Below, one piece after another: positions 1 to 10,920 of a stretch of DNA of 64,000 nucleotides (positions within the stretch are counted from its first letter, which is position 1; every line of letters starts with the position of its first letter). The translations under genes and the position numbers were made by a program. A model generated the notes under the pieces. It saw nothing but the letters and a program-made list of their open reading frames with translations, did no database searches and was not told where the DNA came from. Source of the stretch: Ditylenchus dipsaci (lineage: Eukaryota; Nematoda; Chromadorea; Rhabditida; Anguinidae); NCBI GenBank assembly GCA_004194705.1, contig SADC01000070.1, forward strand, positions 496,001 through 560,000. Direction: 5' to 3'.

Positions 1-833
1 TGTCCCAGACCCAGAAAAATGTGCGCAAACTCTTTATTAGTCACAACTGGACTTGTCAAAGTTTACTGATTTTTTCCAATCAAATTTTTTACAACCCAAA
101 GAAGCGATTTTCATAATTCCAAAAGTGAATTTTTGAAATCCCGCCTAGGACTTGAAAACAAGCATAAGTTTTGTTTTTTGGAGGTAGTGTGCTAAAGATA
201 CTGTGTGATTTTAAGAAATTTCATATGAAAGAATAAAATTGATTTTTTCTTCCAAATCGACTTGTTAATTTGTACTTTTGTGAAAAAATTAAATGTTTTT
301 CGAAGATTTGTGAAAGCACATCTGAAAGCCAAAACGCAGAGCTACAAATCAAAAAAAAATCAGCTCATAAAGGCTGAAAAATAGGCGAGAACCAGACCAT
401 CAAAATTTACGTCGATTTGCATATCACATGGGCACATATGGTTTAAAAAATTAAAAAATTGCTCTGCCTCCCCCCACCTCCCTTCCAAATTTTTCCTCCT
501 AAATTTTATCTAAAACGTTTCAAAGCAGGAATAACGAGATTTAAATCCCACATGCAGTGTATAAATAAGAATGGCTCACCAGCTTGCCTTTCTCAATGAT
601 GTAGATCACACCTTCAAAGTCGACCACATCTCGCAAATCGTGAGTGGAACTGACTTTGGATACGGTTTGTTGATTTTTCTTAACACTTCGAGATTCTCGT
701 TCACTGAGATTTTCACTGGTATGATTAATTTGATCATGTGTCACAGAAGCACCATTTATATGAATCACGGTGAAATTCATCAACTTTATCTGAACTTTTT
801 AAGATAAAATGGGTATTTTAGAGCAGACGACAA
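1..833. other. AT-rich flank without a recognised gene
   Basis: No conserved domain was recognised. Both strands are open across about 541-807. The minus-strand reading, with segments such as DVVDFEGVIYIIEKG, looks more protein-like than the plus-strand one, but no splice partners or family match could be seen. It may be a lone exon or chance. The rest is AT-rich and featureless. Confidence 0.4.
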
Positions 834-1079
834 TTAAATTAAGGATGATGATTCTTTTTGCCGTTAGATTTCTCTTTTTGCCCGTAAATTTGAAAATTTT
901 GCGAAAATTCAAGTTTTATGGTCAGAAAGTTACTTGGATTGCTCAGAGTCCCACGCTAGAGTGGTCGAAAGCCACTGAAAGTGCTTTTTCGGGGTTTACT
1001 AAATGGGGTAGTGATCTTTTTACGAAAATGCGATTGCAGTCATCAGGATTGCCGGTTTTTATTTAGTTTACCCCCTCCC

Positions 1080-1940
1080 CCAAATGGTCAATGTTTTTAT
1101 CAAAACATCAAAAACTAAACTAGATATTAATATTAAGTCCGACTTACGTGTCAGGAGATCAATTTAAGACACAAAAAACAATATAGAACGGCCAAGACAC
1201 TCTTATCTTTACAAGGTGATGAGCTATGCCGAAAAAAGAAATGACTGGTAAGTCACATTATGTTTCAAATTTGATTACGATTTTGTAAAGAATATGTTTG
1301 CGCTTGATATTTATTTCTGGTTTCGTGGCTAATGTTACAATAAAAGTTGATTTTTGGTTTGAAAAAATCAGATTAGCACAAAATAAAAAATTGACCTTTT
1401 CAGGGAGCCCGAACTAAATAAGCACCGAATTGCCGTATCATGGCTAAATCACTCAGAATTCTACCCTGAACTATTTTCAACACCACCCCAAGAAGTTGTT
1501 CAGAGTAGTTAGATAATGGCTTGGAGTAGTTTAGGATGGTTAAGCCACGTTAACACGCAAAAGGCCGACTGTAACTTTCGGGTGTACAAGCCTAACTTTT
1601 CACGCTGAGCACTATGGCGCACAATATTTTCGTGAAAAGGTGTGAGTGGAAAGGGTAAAATAGCTCCTAAAAATAGATCACTTTCACCTACTCCTGACCA
1701 CCTGGAATTTATGCAAAAAATCGGTGGTACTCGCTTAAATTAAAGAAGCACTTAGATGTGTGATATACCAAAATGGAGGGCGTAATCAGGGTTATCTATT
1801 GCTCGCAAACTTGTATCTGAGTGATTTCAATCTACCAGAGCATTTTGGATTTTCTCATTACAAGTCAGTTTTCGAAAACCCTCTATTTTAATCATGAAAT
1901 GGTCCTAGACATGTCATAGTTGCGTTTAACTTCTAAATAC
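1080..1940. other. Non-coding interior of the 843-5347 element
   Basis: No long reading frame or family motif was seen. It includes plain AT-rich sequence and a pyrimidine/purine-mixed stretch at 1420-1560. The left end of the nested CAC-end element should lie near 1950 but its terminal bases are too diverged to fix. Confidence 0.4.
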
Positions 1941-2391
1941 GTGGTCAACACTTGTGGAGAAATTCAAGAGCTTCAAGATAGGCAAAAAGTCAGCACAAAA
2001 ATTACGCAAAAGTTTTTCAGAAATTGCAGAAGAAGAGTTAAGACCTTGGAGTTTATTTTATCTATCAGTCATAGTTTCAAAATTTTTGTTCCGCCTCTTC
2101 GCAAGCTTATTACTGAAATATTCAGCACACTCAGCGCTTGCGAACAAGCTATCACTTGCCTAAAAAGCCCAAAAAATCTCGAAATTAGAGGAGATTTTTG
2201 TCGAAATTATTATTCGGAAAAATGCCACTTGTTTGCTTCAAACAGTCTCTAGTTTCGAAAATTCTGACTTTTCTGGTAGCTGAATATACAGGCTACATTT
2301 TGGTATATAAAATGTACTGAAAATTCTGTAGTTTCGCACTTTTTTCTGTGGTGTAATTCACGAAAATTTGTCGTATTTTTAGGCTATCCAA

Positions 2392-3887
2392 ATGATCCAA
2401 ACAAGACGTGCTAATGTAGTACAGAAGGAGCCGGTAACAAAATCAGCGAAAACTGAGAGGAGTTTGAATTCAAGAATCGCTTCAATCGCAGCAAAGAGCG
2501 CAAGGAAAATTGGAAAAGAAGCTGTTGGTGCAAGAACAGGGAGGCAGGAAAAATTCGTCTTTGTAAGTTGACCTGTTGTCCAATTTCTTTTTTGTTTTGA
2601 GAACTTTTTCGTTTTAGCAAAGAAAGGGGATGGAAAATCCAGACAAAATGCGCAATTGGTATTGGCAATGTAGAGCGCGCAAATAGAGCAGACTCACTCC
2701 TTCTAGTGGCATTATATGATGGCGAAGATAGCTACTCAAATCTGTCAAGTCTCTCAGCGGTGTTTCAGCAGCTTGAGTTCAGTAGCATCAAAGTCGGGGT
2801 GGAGCAAAAGGAAGTAGAGTGGTGTGTTTCAACTTAGATTTGCTTTTTCCGTATTGTGCTTTTCAGGTTTTTGACTGGCGATCTATTTATGGAGACAGTC
2901 TGTGGTCATCTTGGTTCAACTGCAACTAATCCGTGTCTAATCTGTGTAGCCCAAAGAAACTTTTCAAAGAAAGCACTATTCACCCAACAAGGACTATTTT
3001 CTCGCTGGAACAAAGTTACTTAAGGTAAATATTAGATACAGCTTTTCGATCGATTTATGCTATTTTTTTCTAGGCATCAATTCTATACCCAGGATAAATC
3101 TGTGCTGATTAGAAAAGAGTTTACCAAGCTTCGAAGTGATTGCTATTCGGTGACAAGAAGGCAGCTTCTGAAAATTCAGCCTTGCAACTTCATTCCTCCT
3201 TCACTTCATCTCATCCAGGGATTGTGCCAGGATATTCTCAAAGCAATGGAGGAATCTGAGCCTATACTGGTTGAAAACTTCGAAGCTGTGTACAAAAGTT
3301 TGAAAGCAGACAAGAAAGCATGGCATCAGCACTTCACAGGTAGCAATTTTTCAATAGATCACTGGTTCCTACCGTCCAAACTCAAGGCAATCGTACTCGT
3401 AACCTTCTGACTGGTGATGGACCGCGAAGAATTTCTGATGTGATGTGTCAAAGCCCCTTGCGTATCGGCTTTCGCACTCTACTTTCGTTACTGGGAAAAA
3501 TGCAAACGCTAGCAAAGGGCTCCTATCTGAAAGATGAAGACATCAAAAGGTTCAAACAGTGGTCCAAAGAGTACTTCAAGACGATGAGGGTAAATCTGTT
3601 TCAGCTATTTAGATAAATTTTCTGATTAGAAGTCTTTAGGATATGTTTCCGCAAATGGCGATAACTCCCAAGTGTTACATACTCTGCTAGCATGTTAGCC
3701 AATTCATGGAAAAACATCGCTTTGGGGTCTCTTGTCCGAGCAATCAATAAAAGCTTTGCATTGTAAGGTAAATGGTGATGAAAGAAGACTTACCTGTTTG
3801 CGTGAAAGAGAGAAGACGCTAAAGAAAATATTAGAAGACTCCTATGTCAGAAACATTTTATTTGATGGAAATTCGTTTGACTTGTAA
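2392..3887 (+). pseudogene. Transposase-like gene of a nematode multicopy family, disrupted (RAG1/CMC-like layout)
   Basis: Likely exons are 2392-2562, 2618-2821, 2867-3024, 3074-3339, 3387-3589 and 3640-3887, with GT..AG borders. Visible blocks in order are: basic first exon MIQTRRANVVQKEP; LLLVALYDGEDSYSNL; WFLTGDLFMETV followed by NPCLICVAQ (a CxxC pair); FIPPSLHLIQGL; FTGNRTRNLLTGDG; and a tail with LLSEQSIKALH. The order acidic D block, GD, CxxC, LHL and SEQ resembles multicopy nematode and cnidarian proteins and, more remotely, the RAG1/Transib/CMC catalytic core; this relation is inference from memory. It is broken: exon 3 ends in an in-frame TAA (3021-3023), the frame shifts near 3684-3710, and the junction of exons 1 and 2 is out of phase. 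An Asp expected before LHL in such cores is Ser here. Confidence 0.6.
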
Positions 3888-4035
3888 TTGTTGATTTGTT
3901 GGTGTTATTGATAAAATTGCTTTCGTTGAATCGAACCCAGCAAAGAATCAGAAAACGTTTGAAAACACACGGAATTTTTTTTCAAATTTTTGGCGTTTTG
4001 TTTATTTTTAATTAAACTAAAGTACAGTTTTTGAG

Positions 4036-4824
4036 GGGTACAGCCTGATTGGTCGCTAAAAAACTGGCCGTTTACAGAACTGGCAGTTTACAGCATTAGT
4101 CGTCAGAAAATTGGTCGTTTACAAAACTGGCCGTTTACAGAATTGGTCGTTTACAGGATTGGAATTTCAAGAAGTAATCAATGATTGAACGAGTGACCTT
4201 AATATCATTGGCAACCAATGCCAGATCAGACATAGTTTAAGTCAAGAATAGAGCAAAGAGAAATTTGCAAACCCTGGATCAACAACAAGACAGAAAAACG
4301 GCCTCTTTTATTCCCCGTCGACAATAATAGCAATAACATAATTTTCAATACTCAAAGTTTCCTCATCGCCTGAACCATGCTATGAGCCCACTCCTCTCGC
4401 TAAAGCATTTCCTGCTCAACGTTGACCCATCGCTAAATTTGACGAAGAATAAGACGATCTTTGGCTGATTGTACTTCTAAATTGTGTGTGTTGGGGATCT
4501 AATGAGATGAGGTGGAAAGACGCTGAACAATGTGATGGCAGAGAGAGAATGACCGACAGAGACGAAACGGTGTTTGGCATGCTATTAACCACAACTAAGT
4601 GTTACCTTAACTTGTAACCCCAATTAAAGAAGTTGCGCTTTTGCAAACGACTAATTCTGTAAACGGCCAGTTTTGTGACGACCAATTCTGTAAACGACCA
4701 ATTCTGTAAAAGACCAATTCTGTAAACGACCAGTGTTGTGACGACCAATTCTGTAAACGACCAATTCAGTGAACGGCCAGTTTTGTAAACGGCCTGTTTT
4801 GTGGCGACCAGTCAGCCTGTACCC
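4036..4824. mobile_element. Merlin-like element with minisatellite ends, 8-bp TSD
   Basis: The ends are GGGTACAGCCTGATTGGTCGC-type inverted repeats that grade into tandem copies of about 16-24 bp built on GGTCGTTTACAGAACT (4040-4165) and its complement (4655-4815). The duplication TTTTTGAG lies at 4028-4035 and 4825-4832. Removing the element and one duplication copy restores the conserved X end CAGTTTTTGAGGGGCCGTG of the host element, which independently supports the boundaries. The interior (4165-4650) shows no gene. Confidence 0.8.
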
Positions 4825-4843
4825 TTTTTGAGGGGCCGTGGAC

Positions 4844-4994
4844 AACGAGAATTTCAAATGTTTGAATTCGCGCGGGACAGTTCTCTTTCGTCTTTCATTG
4901 TACTCTTTTGAGTCATTCGAAGCAAGTCAAAAGAGTACACTGCGAGACGAAAGAGAACTGTCCCGCGCGAATTCAAACATTTGAAATTCTCGTT
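4844..4994. repeat. Near-perfect foldback hairpin
   Basis: Arms of about 65 bp starting AACGAGAATTTCAAATG pair across a short loop near 4917. The inner part (GGGACAGTTCTCTTTCGTC) is shared with hairpins at 55.96-56.09 kb and 58.19-58.31 kb, so this is a repeat family. Confidence 0.7.
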
Positions 4995-5356
4995 ATGGGC
5001 GACGGCTATTCTTTAAGTTGGTTGAAAATAGTTCAGAATAGAATTCTGAGCGATTCAGCCTATCAGACGACAATTCTGATGCGTGCAATCGCATTTTAGT
5101 GAAAAGATCACAGCCCTTTTAGCAACCCCCCCCCCCCCAAAAAGCGTTTTCAATGGCTTTCGACCACTCTAGGGTAGTATTCTGAGCAATCCAAGTAATT
5201 TTCGGACCGTAAAATTTAAAAATAGTTTAAAGACAAAAAAATCTACGGGCGAAAACTAGTAATCTACTAACATTCAAAATCTATGAGCAAAAAGAAATAT
5301 TCTGCGGGCATAAACGAGTATTCTACGGGCAAAAAGAATTACCACCCTTAAATTAA

Positions 5357-6221
5357 ACGATAGAAAAGAATATAATTGTATTTAAAATTAACCAGGAAGT
5401 TCATTAAATAGACAGAAAGCCATAAAAATAAATGCCAAAACAGAAGTGTAAAATTACATTGATCATTCTGCAAGCATTTTGGAACAGGAAGAAAATTGAG
5501 AAAAGCAAAAAAATAACTAGTTACTCCATAAATGATCACAATATAAAATACATTTTATAGGGCCATATATTTTGAAGTGCGCCGGCTCTCTCCGGTCCTC
5601 TCTGAGGAAAAAGAGTTATGTGTAACTGATACCGACGCGGTGTGTTTGAAACCGGGGAGTCAATTGGAGTGTGTGATGAAACATGTAGAGCGTTTGCGTT
5701 TCAAAATGAGGGCCGAGAATCCAGCTCTCTGCGGATGTTATAGTCGAGATGGACTTGCAGCAAGGGGATGATTCCATGGTTTAGCTGAAGCAGGGAGTGT
5801 CAAATTTGAAAAAATCGCGAATATAGGAATTTTCTTTTCAAGACAAATATGAGAATATTTTCTGAGATTTCTTCATTTTGATTGATTGGATGCTTAACTG
5901 TATAACTGGATTTATGCTACATTTTCATCACTCAATTAGCCATGTTTAGACTTAAACGGAAGCTAAGAGTCAGCTCTACACGTTTATTCCAAAAAAAACG
6001 GAAATATGGAGCGATTCATGTAACTATTCAAGCTAAACTTAAATATCTAAATATTCCCAAAATGCACGTTTTAAAAGCCGTTTTCTGTAATTTTGGACCA
6101 CTTGATATGAACTTTTGGGCGCTAGCATAGAATACACGCCCCACACACGCACGGAATACACGCCCTCGGATCTCGAGATATTGCCAATTCAAAGTAACGA
6201 ACCGTGTCGAATATCCGAAAG
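5357..6221. other. Stretch with one unresolved open frame
   Basis: Plus-strand codons 5577-5771 are open and of mixed composition (including KPGSQLECVMKHVERL and NPALCGCYSRDG) and end in TGA. No family was recognised and no splice partners were found, so it is not called as a gene. The remaining sequence is AT-rich. Confidence 0.3.
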
Positions 6222-6267
6222 GGTACTTCTCCGGTTGCCCCTCCCTAAATTTTCGGGTGTGAAAATT

Positions 6268-6432
6268 TATCCTGACACCGGAGCGCATACGCAGACTGTA
6301 GAATCTACATGGCAGAAGTTCAAGCGCCGGCACAAGTGTGGATATGGTATTCACCGATCTGTCTTTTCGTGTGGCGTAGAAACTTCAAAGGAGAAGATAT
6401 TCTGTTTCATTTGTGGTCACAAATTGCTCTGA
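6268..6432 (+). pseudogene. Merlin/ISXO2-like (IS1595 type) transposase, C-terminal fragment
   Basis: The block PDTGAHTQTVESTWQKFKRR followed by GYGIHRS matches the end of the DDE/DDN domain of ISXO2-like transposases. That family has GAHTQ-x-IES-x-W-x-x-x-K, where the Glu of the IES motif is near the catalytic end. Only about 30 residues are clearly conserved (6268-6360); the frame then continues unlike the family to a TGA at 6432. The rest of the transposase is absent, so this is a deletion product and not functional. It supports assigning the GG-ended elements in this window to Merlin. Confidence 0.7.
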
Positions 6433-6522
6433 TTTATGAATGTGAAAAATAAGTTTTGTTGTGTTAATTTTACAAATAAAGTCATAGAAAAATTATTATG
6501 TGTAAAAAATATTAAAATAGGC

Positions 6523-6775
6523 TACCGTAATTCCTCTAATAAGCCGCCCCCCCCCCCTAAATTCAAAAAACGGGTTTCTGGCATTGTGTTTTTGACCTAT
6601 GTTTTGAAAACCACTGTTAGGCAAGTCACCATCTATTTTGTAGCTCATCTCACTGGCTACAAATTGAGGGGTAACTTGCCGAAGAGGAGTCTTCAAAAAA
6701 TGGGTCAAAAACACAATGCCAAGAACACGATTTTGAACCAGAGGGGGGGGGCGGCTTATTAGAGGAATTACGGTA
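6523..6775. mobile_element. TACCGTAA-ended MITE
   Basis: Terminal inverted repeats TACCGTAATTCCTCTAATAA and its complement flank about 250 bp, with a C-rich/G-rich block just inside. The terminal TA is probably the duplicated target, as in Tc1/mariner-type elements. It is nested in the Merlin relic at 6222-6834. Confidence 0.7.
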
Positions 6776-6866
6776 AATTGCTTTATATGGGCAAACCCGA
6801 AAATTTAGAGGGGGGGGGCCAACCGGAGAAGTACATCTGAAAGATGGTTATTTTCTTTCTTCTTTA

Positions 6867-7366
6867 TACCGTATTTCCTCTAATAGGCGCACCGGTGCGC
6901 TTACCGTATTTTTCCTAATTGCCGCACAGTCTCTAATTACCGCACACCCCTAACTTTGAGGACTTATATCTCGAAGCAGAGTAAATATTTCGCTAAGCTG
7001 TTTGATGCGTTCTCTTAACTCCCACGAGCTCTACCGATTGCACTTTTTAGATCTTGGTTGAGCACCCGAAAATCTCGAGATCGAATTCCAAATTTTCCGA
7101 TTTTTGGGGATTGAAAAATAAGCGCACATGTGCGGCAATTAGGAAAAATACGGTATTTTTCAATCTCCCGAAAATCGGAAAATTTGGAATTCGATCTTTT
7201 GGGTAAAAGTGAAAAATCTGAAAAATGAAATCGGTGGAGCTTGTGGGAGTTAAGAAAACGCAATAAAAAGCTTTGCAAAATGTTGACTCTGCACCGAGAT
7301 CCAGACCTTCAAAGTTGAGAGGATGCGCTTGTTAGAGCGGGTGCTCCTATTAGAGGAAATACGGTA
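6867..7366. mobile_element. Two nested TACCGTATTT MITEs
   Basis: The outer pair is TACCGTATTTCCTCTAATAG (6867) and its complement ending at 7366. An inner pair TACCGTATTTTTCCTAATTG (6902) ends at 7155. The interior carries a segment (GGGAGTTAAGAAAACGCAA near 7245) shared with the copy that starts at 18817, so these are members of one family. Confidence 0.7.
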
Positions 7367-7556
7367 CATCTTTTTATATTTATTGCAAGGACCCACACAT
7401 TTTATACCATTCTACGCAGAATTGAGCGGGCTTTCTTATGGCAATAAGTAAGGTTTATTTTAATTCGACGTGCACCGTCCACACAAGCCTTCGCCAGCAA
7501 CAGTTTATAGCCCGAACACACACTACAACAACAACATGACATACAATGAGATTCTA

Positions 7557-8130
7557 CTATAGATTCTTCCTTCTTCTTCTTCTTGTTGCTTCTGCGGAAC
7601 GCCCACCACCCGTCGTGCTGAGCCCAGAGGTCGGATGGTGTACTGCATGAGCTGCGGGGATCCAGTCACCGGAATTGAGGAGCGCTTCAGAACCACGAGC
7701 ATCCAGCTTGACTTCGGCATCCGGAACAGCCATCTTCTTCGGTCCAACTTCTCCGGGTCCAACATCGGTCTTCATGTCTTCCATGAGCTTCACTCTACCT
7801 CGGGTCATATCCCCAGGTCCCATCTCGGTCAGCACCATAACCACTTCGCCTTCGGTCATAACTCTCAATCGCCTGCGGGTATTACCGGGTCCCAAACCCT
7901 CTCACTCTATTTTGCCAACGGTAGGTTCCCCGATCAAAAGACTCAAAAAGCTTACTAACCTGTGCTTCGGTCCCTTCTCCCAGCACTTGACGACAATCGG
8001 CCTCGAGCATAATCAGAGCCTCCAGAGCGCCACCTCCACTGTCGATCAGTCGCTTAAGTTTCGAGTCCACCTTGAACACCAGGCCATTCGCTTCTGTTTC
8101 CAAAATCGCGCAGAGCATTACCTTTGCGAT
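7557..8130 (-). CDS. Unidentified two-exon reading frame
   Basis: Exon 7960-8130 follows an acceptor (AATCTAG) and encodes a run ending ALEALIMLEADCRQVLGEG before the donor GTTAGT. A second exon, 7557-7898, joins in phase if the acceptor GAGAG at 7899 is used and ends in a very basic tail (RRRRRK) before TAG. The first exon looks helical and acidic; the second is Gly/Pro/Met-rich. No family was recognised. The opposite strand is also open for 159 codons (7675-8154), so the coding strand is not certain. Upstream exons, if any, would lie beyond the mobile element that starts at 8274. Confidence 0.35.
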
Positions 8131-8273
8131 CTAGATTTCTTTTTTAGGTTCTAGAGAACGAAGCTAAAATGATTTTTTGCGTCAACGGGTCAAAATCCTT
8201 CGGTGCAAGACCAATCGTCTTTCAAAACGGGTCATTCTCACTCTATTTCTTTTTAAACGGTCTCATGCCAAAA

Positions 8274-9859
8274 CACAGCCCACTGAAATTCAAATCTTAG
8301 TGCAATTAAAATCAACAAAACGCCAAGATTTTCAAAATCGATTTTTGTGTGCACTCGACATCGAATTTTTTCAAGGTCAATATTTTCAACAAATACTAAC
8401 TTTTTTCAACAAAATGCTGATTTCGAACTTACAGTGTATGTGATAATTCACCATGTTTGCTCTAGAATACGTACCCCGACGCTAACTTTATTCAATTGAA
8501 GTCTTTTAACAACATTCCAAGGACACAACAAATAAAACTCTAGTAGAACTAGCTCGGTTTCTTCTGATCAAACAAAATATTCCTCAAATAAGATTCCTCG
8601 AAAATTTTCGTCAAAGTTTTTCTTCTTTCCCGCAAGCAATTTCTTCCAAAGCCTCAAGCATGAAATTGACCACGAAGACGACGAGCCAGCTGAAGGTCCT
8701 TGCACATGACGGTGACCCGCTTGGCATGGACGGAGCACAAATTGCTGTTTTCGAAGAAGCCTGTCAACTACATTTCCACGGCTTCTTGAAGAGCAACAAC
8801 AGCAAACGCCCTAAAAAAAGATAGGTTATAGGAGGACATGTACGATAATCGGAAAAGGAACGCACGATAGCGAAGAACTGTCTTGAACTTTTGCGCAATT
8901 TCACGGACAAGGCGCTGAAACGGAAGCTTACGGAGCAGCAAATCAGTCGACTACTGATAGCGGAGCATCTCACGAAGAGCAACAGTGCCAGGACAATAGC
9001 GACGCGCCTTCTTGATTCCACCATCAACTCCGGCACGAGCATGTCTTGACACCTACAGACTTTTTCGGAGCTTTTCCGGCCAGTCTTTTGCGCAGTTTGC
9101 TAAAGTAAAAAATAAGTGTGATCACTGAAGAGGTACCAAACGCAAACCTGTTACACCTGCTGAAACCTGCTCCTCATTGATTCTTGATTTCTGTCCTGCT
9201 CTCTGCTTCTTTGATAGCTTGGATTGCGAGTCCTCATCATACCTGAAAATTACACAAAATTTCAATCCGTCAAAAATCTAAAAAAGTCGTCGTTTTTAGG
9301 ACGTCTTATATACCAAAAGATAGCTCAGACGTTCGGCTACAAGAATAATCAGACCGATTTTTTTTAATTCAGAATTAAGAAAACTAGAGGCCGTTTAAAG
9401 CAAACAAGTGGCATTTTTCCGAATAAAAATAGGGTGTTTCGAGTTTTCTATCTAACTTTTGTATAAAACGCCAAAATTTGTATTTTTTGTATACTTCCTT
9501 GGTACCAAAATGTAGCAAATCTACTTCTTTATCGAGTCTCCGGTTTTGTTTTAGATCAACTTGACGAAAAAAGTTCCTATGATCTCGAATAAGTAGACTA
9601 GATAAAGAAAAAAATAATAATTTTTTCACGGAAATCAATTGTAATTCTCAAATTTTGATTGTTTCACGGGCAAGTGATGGCTTATTCGAAAGCCCTATAA
9701 GTTGGGAGTTTTTTAGAAACAAGCCCTGCATAGGCAGTAGATAAACATCTATATAAAAAGCAATACATGGAGGTACTTCAAAAGTGTCTAGTTTCAAAAA
9801 ATTTGAATTTCGCGCAATTTTTCGCTATTGCACTAAAATTCGAATTTCAGTGGGCTGTG
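8274..9859 (-). mobile_element. CAC-end element carrying a histone H3 copy
   Basis: The left end CACAGCCCACTGAAATTC is an X end (followed by CAAAACGCCAAG). The right end is the matching Y end (GAATTTCAGTGGGCTGTG, ending 9859). Flanks are AAAA on both sides (8270-8273 and 9860-9863), compatible with a 4-bp duplication but low in information. The Y arm (9290-9859) aligns with those at 2.0-2.3, 33.0-33.7 and 36.1-36.6 kb. The gene runs from Y to X on the minus strand. Confidence 0.7.
8654..9240 (-). pseudogene. Histone H3-like pseudogene captured in a transposon
   Basis: Likely exons are 9157-9240 (MMRTRNPSYQ, the element's own first exon), 8844-9099 and 8654-8810. The second starts QTAQKTG, which corresponds to H3 residues Q5 onward, and shifts frame twice. 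It then reads GGIKKARRYCPGTVALREM, a stop at the position of the Lys in RYQKST, then [17 protein letters not shown]. The third reads [10 protein letters not shown], a TAG at the Tyr of EAYL, then [18 protein letters not shown] and LARRLRG, ending near the usual H3 C terminus. The stops are one step from AAG and TAC. Two stops, frame shifts and a replaced N-tail rule out a working histone. Spliced structure argues against a simple retrocopy. Confidence 0.8.
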
Positions 9860-9863
9860 AAAA

Positions 9864-10296
9864 ACCCACCTCCATACAAATAATAATTTTTGCATATTGA
9901 CACGTTTTTCATGAAAAATTCGACAATTTACATTAAAGTCCTATTTTCCAAAACAACGTCCAAAACGGAGTTCTGTTTGTTTCCTAAGAATTGTTTCCTC
10001 TTTCGAATGAGACCTAAACTAAAAATTTCATAATATTGAGGTAACAAAAGTTGACGCTACTGTCATACAAAACCCCTTCCCCAAAGCTACTGTAATATTC
10101 AACCCAACCCACCTAAAAAAAGCTACTGTCATATAGCCCCCCCCCTCAAAATCGACTTTTTGGGAGTGTCTAAAAACGGTTTTTATACAATAATTTTGCC
10201 ATAAAAGGACCAAAAAAGCAATTTAAAGGGGATTATGGGCTGTATGGGGATGGGAAGGGAATAATACAGGGGCCACTTTTATTTGGCTCGGGCCGT
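9864..10296. other. Non-coding stretch with C-run foldback pieces
   Basis: AT-rich, with a run of C (10137-10145) followed by CTCAAAATCGACTTTTTGG, a motif also seen beside C-runs at 37.72 kb and 38.33 kb. No gene was seen. Confidence 0.4.
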
Positions 10297-10546
10297 GACT
10301 CTATATGCATTTCATGATCAAGTGTACTTTTCGAAATCATGTCTAAGGTAAGTGCTTGCGCGCATCTCTAACTCTCAAGCCCCTTGCGCCCCGAAGGGGG
10401 CTTGGGGCGTGGAGTTGAGATGCGCACACCCACATACCTTAGACACAAATCACTCAGAAGCGACTCTGGATGCACGAAAAAACATGCATACCAGAGTTAT
10501 TTATACGGTAGGCCTAGTATTCGAAACTATGTTCAACATCTTTGCT
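10297..10546 (+). repeat. Splice-donor hairpin repeat, copy 1
   Basis: The unit starts GACTCTATATGCATTT and has ATGTCTAAGGTAAGTG (10338-10353), a perfect 5' splice-site consensus. A long hairpin follows: GTCTAAGGTA pairs with TACCTTAGAC at 10434-10443, and GCGCATCTC with GAGATGCGC. A second hairpin (CTCTGGATGCA / TGCATACCAGAG) and a U-rich TTATTTATACGG box come next, and then GGTAGGCC. Five other copies lie in this window. Confidence 0.7.
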
Positions 10547-10920
10547 TTTTCACCGAAGAGCATTTCCCCTCGTTCTAGAAGGCCGGGCCAGAGACCCAGC
10601 ATCCAAAAATTTAGCCTAGCACTCGAAAAGCGCTAAGCTTAGGCGAAAACCCGCAGGATGCACCCCGCATATTACACAACCCGTATATTACAGTAGCGCC
10701 CAAAAAATGGTCCAAAATTACAGAAAATGACTTTTAAATTTTAATGATTTTATTTGAAAATGTTCGAATTTTGAAGTCTTTGAATTCTGAAGGTTTAGAT
10801 TCTGGGCTTCGAGCTCCGCGAAGAATTTTGTCAGAATTTTACATTTTTCACGTTCCAAAACCTGTTTTTTTGGACTAATTCGGACCAGGGTTTGCAAAAA
10901 AGGCCTGTTTTTGAGAATGC

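Larger units (their letters stand above)
1950..4840 (+). mobile_element. CAC-end gene-capture-family element, copy with transposase-like gene
   Basis: The left arm (about 1950-2330) matches the reverse complement of the Y arms at 9.3-9.86 kb and 36.0-36.6 kb, with the shared block around CAGCGCTTGCGAACAAGC. The right end (3990-4035 continued at 4833-4840) is an X end: TTGGCGTTTTGTTTATTTTT followed by CAGTTTTTGAGGGGCCGTG. That end is interrupted by the 4036-4824 insertion. The gene inside runs from Y to X, as in the three other copies. The left terminus is approximate. Confidence 0.6.
843..5347. mobile_element. Merlin-like element, 4.5 kb, 9-bp TSD
   Basis: The left end reads GGATGATGATTCTTTTTGCC and the right end, reverse complemented, reads GGGTGGTAATTCTTTTTGCC. 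Both are flanked by the identical 9-mer TTAAATTAA (834-842 and 5348-5356). The arms continue inward as inverted repeats (about 843-1060 and 5060-5347) with degenerate tandem copies of a CTACGGGCAAAAAG unit on the right. Ends starting GG with 8-9 bp duplications are characteristic of the Merlin superfamily. No Merlin transposase lies inside; the interior is occupied by a later CAC-end element and its gene. Confidence 0.75.
6222..6834 (+). mobile_element. Internally deleted Merlin element, near-perfect 9-bp TSD
   Basis: Inverted ends GTACTTCTCCGGTTG occur at 6223 and, reverse complemented, at 6820-6834, and are followed by a shared CTAAATTTTCGGGT block. The left side has GG at the junction, the right only G. 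Flanks are ATCCGAAAG (6213-6221) and ATCTGAAAG (6835-6843), one mismatch. It carries the C-terminal piece of a Merlin/IS1595-type transposase directly inside the left end and a TACCGTAA MITE in its middle. Confidence 0.65.

Noticed and set aside
10338..10540. A nematode SL1 or standard U snRNA gene
   Set aside because: No SL1 sequence and no canonical U1, U2, U4, U5 or U6 core could be matched; only a general resemblance in layout remains.
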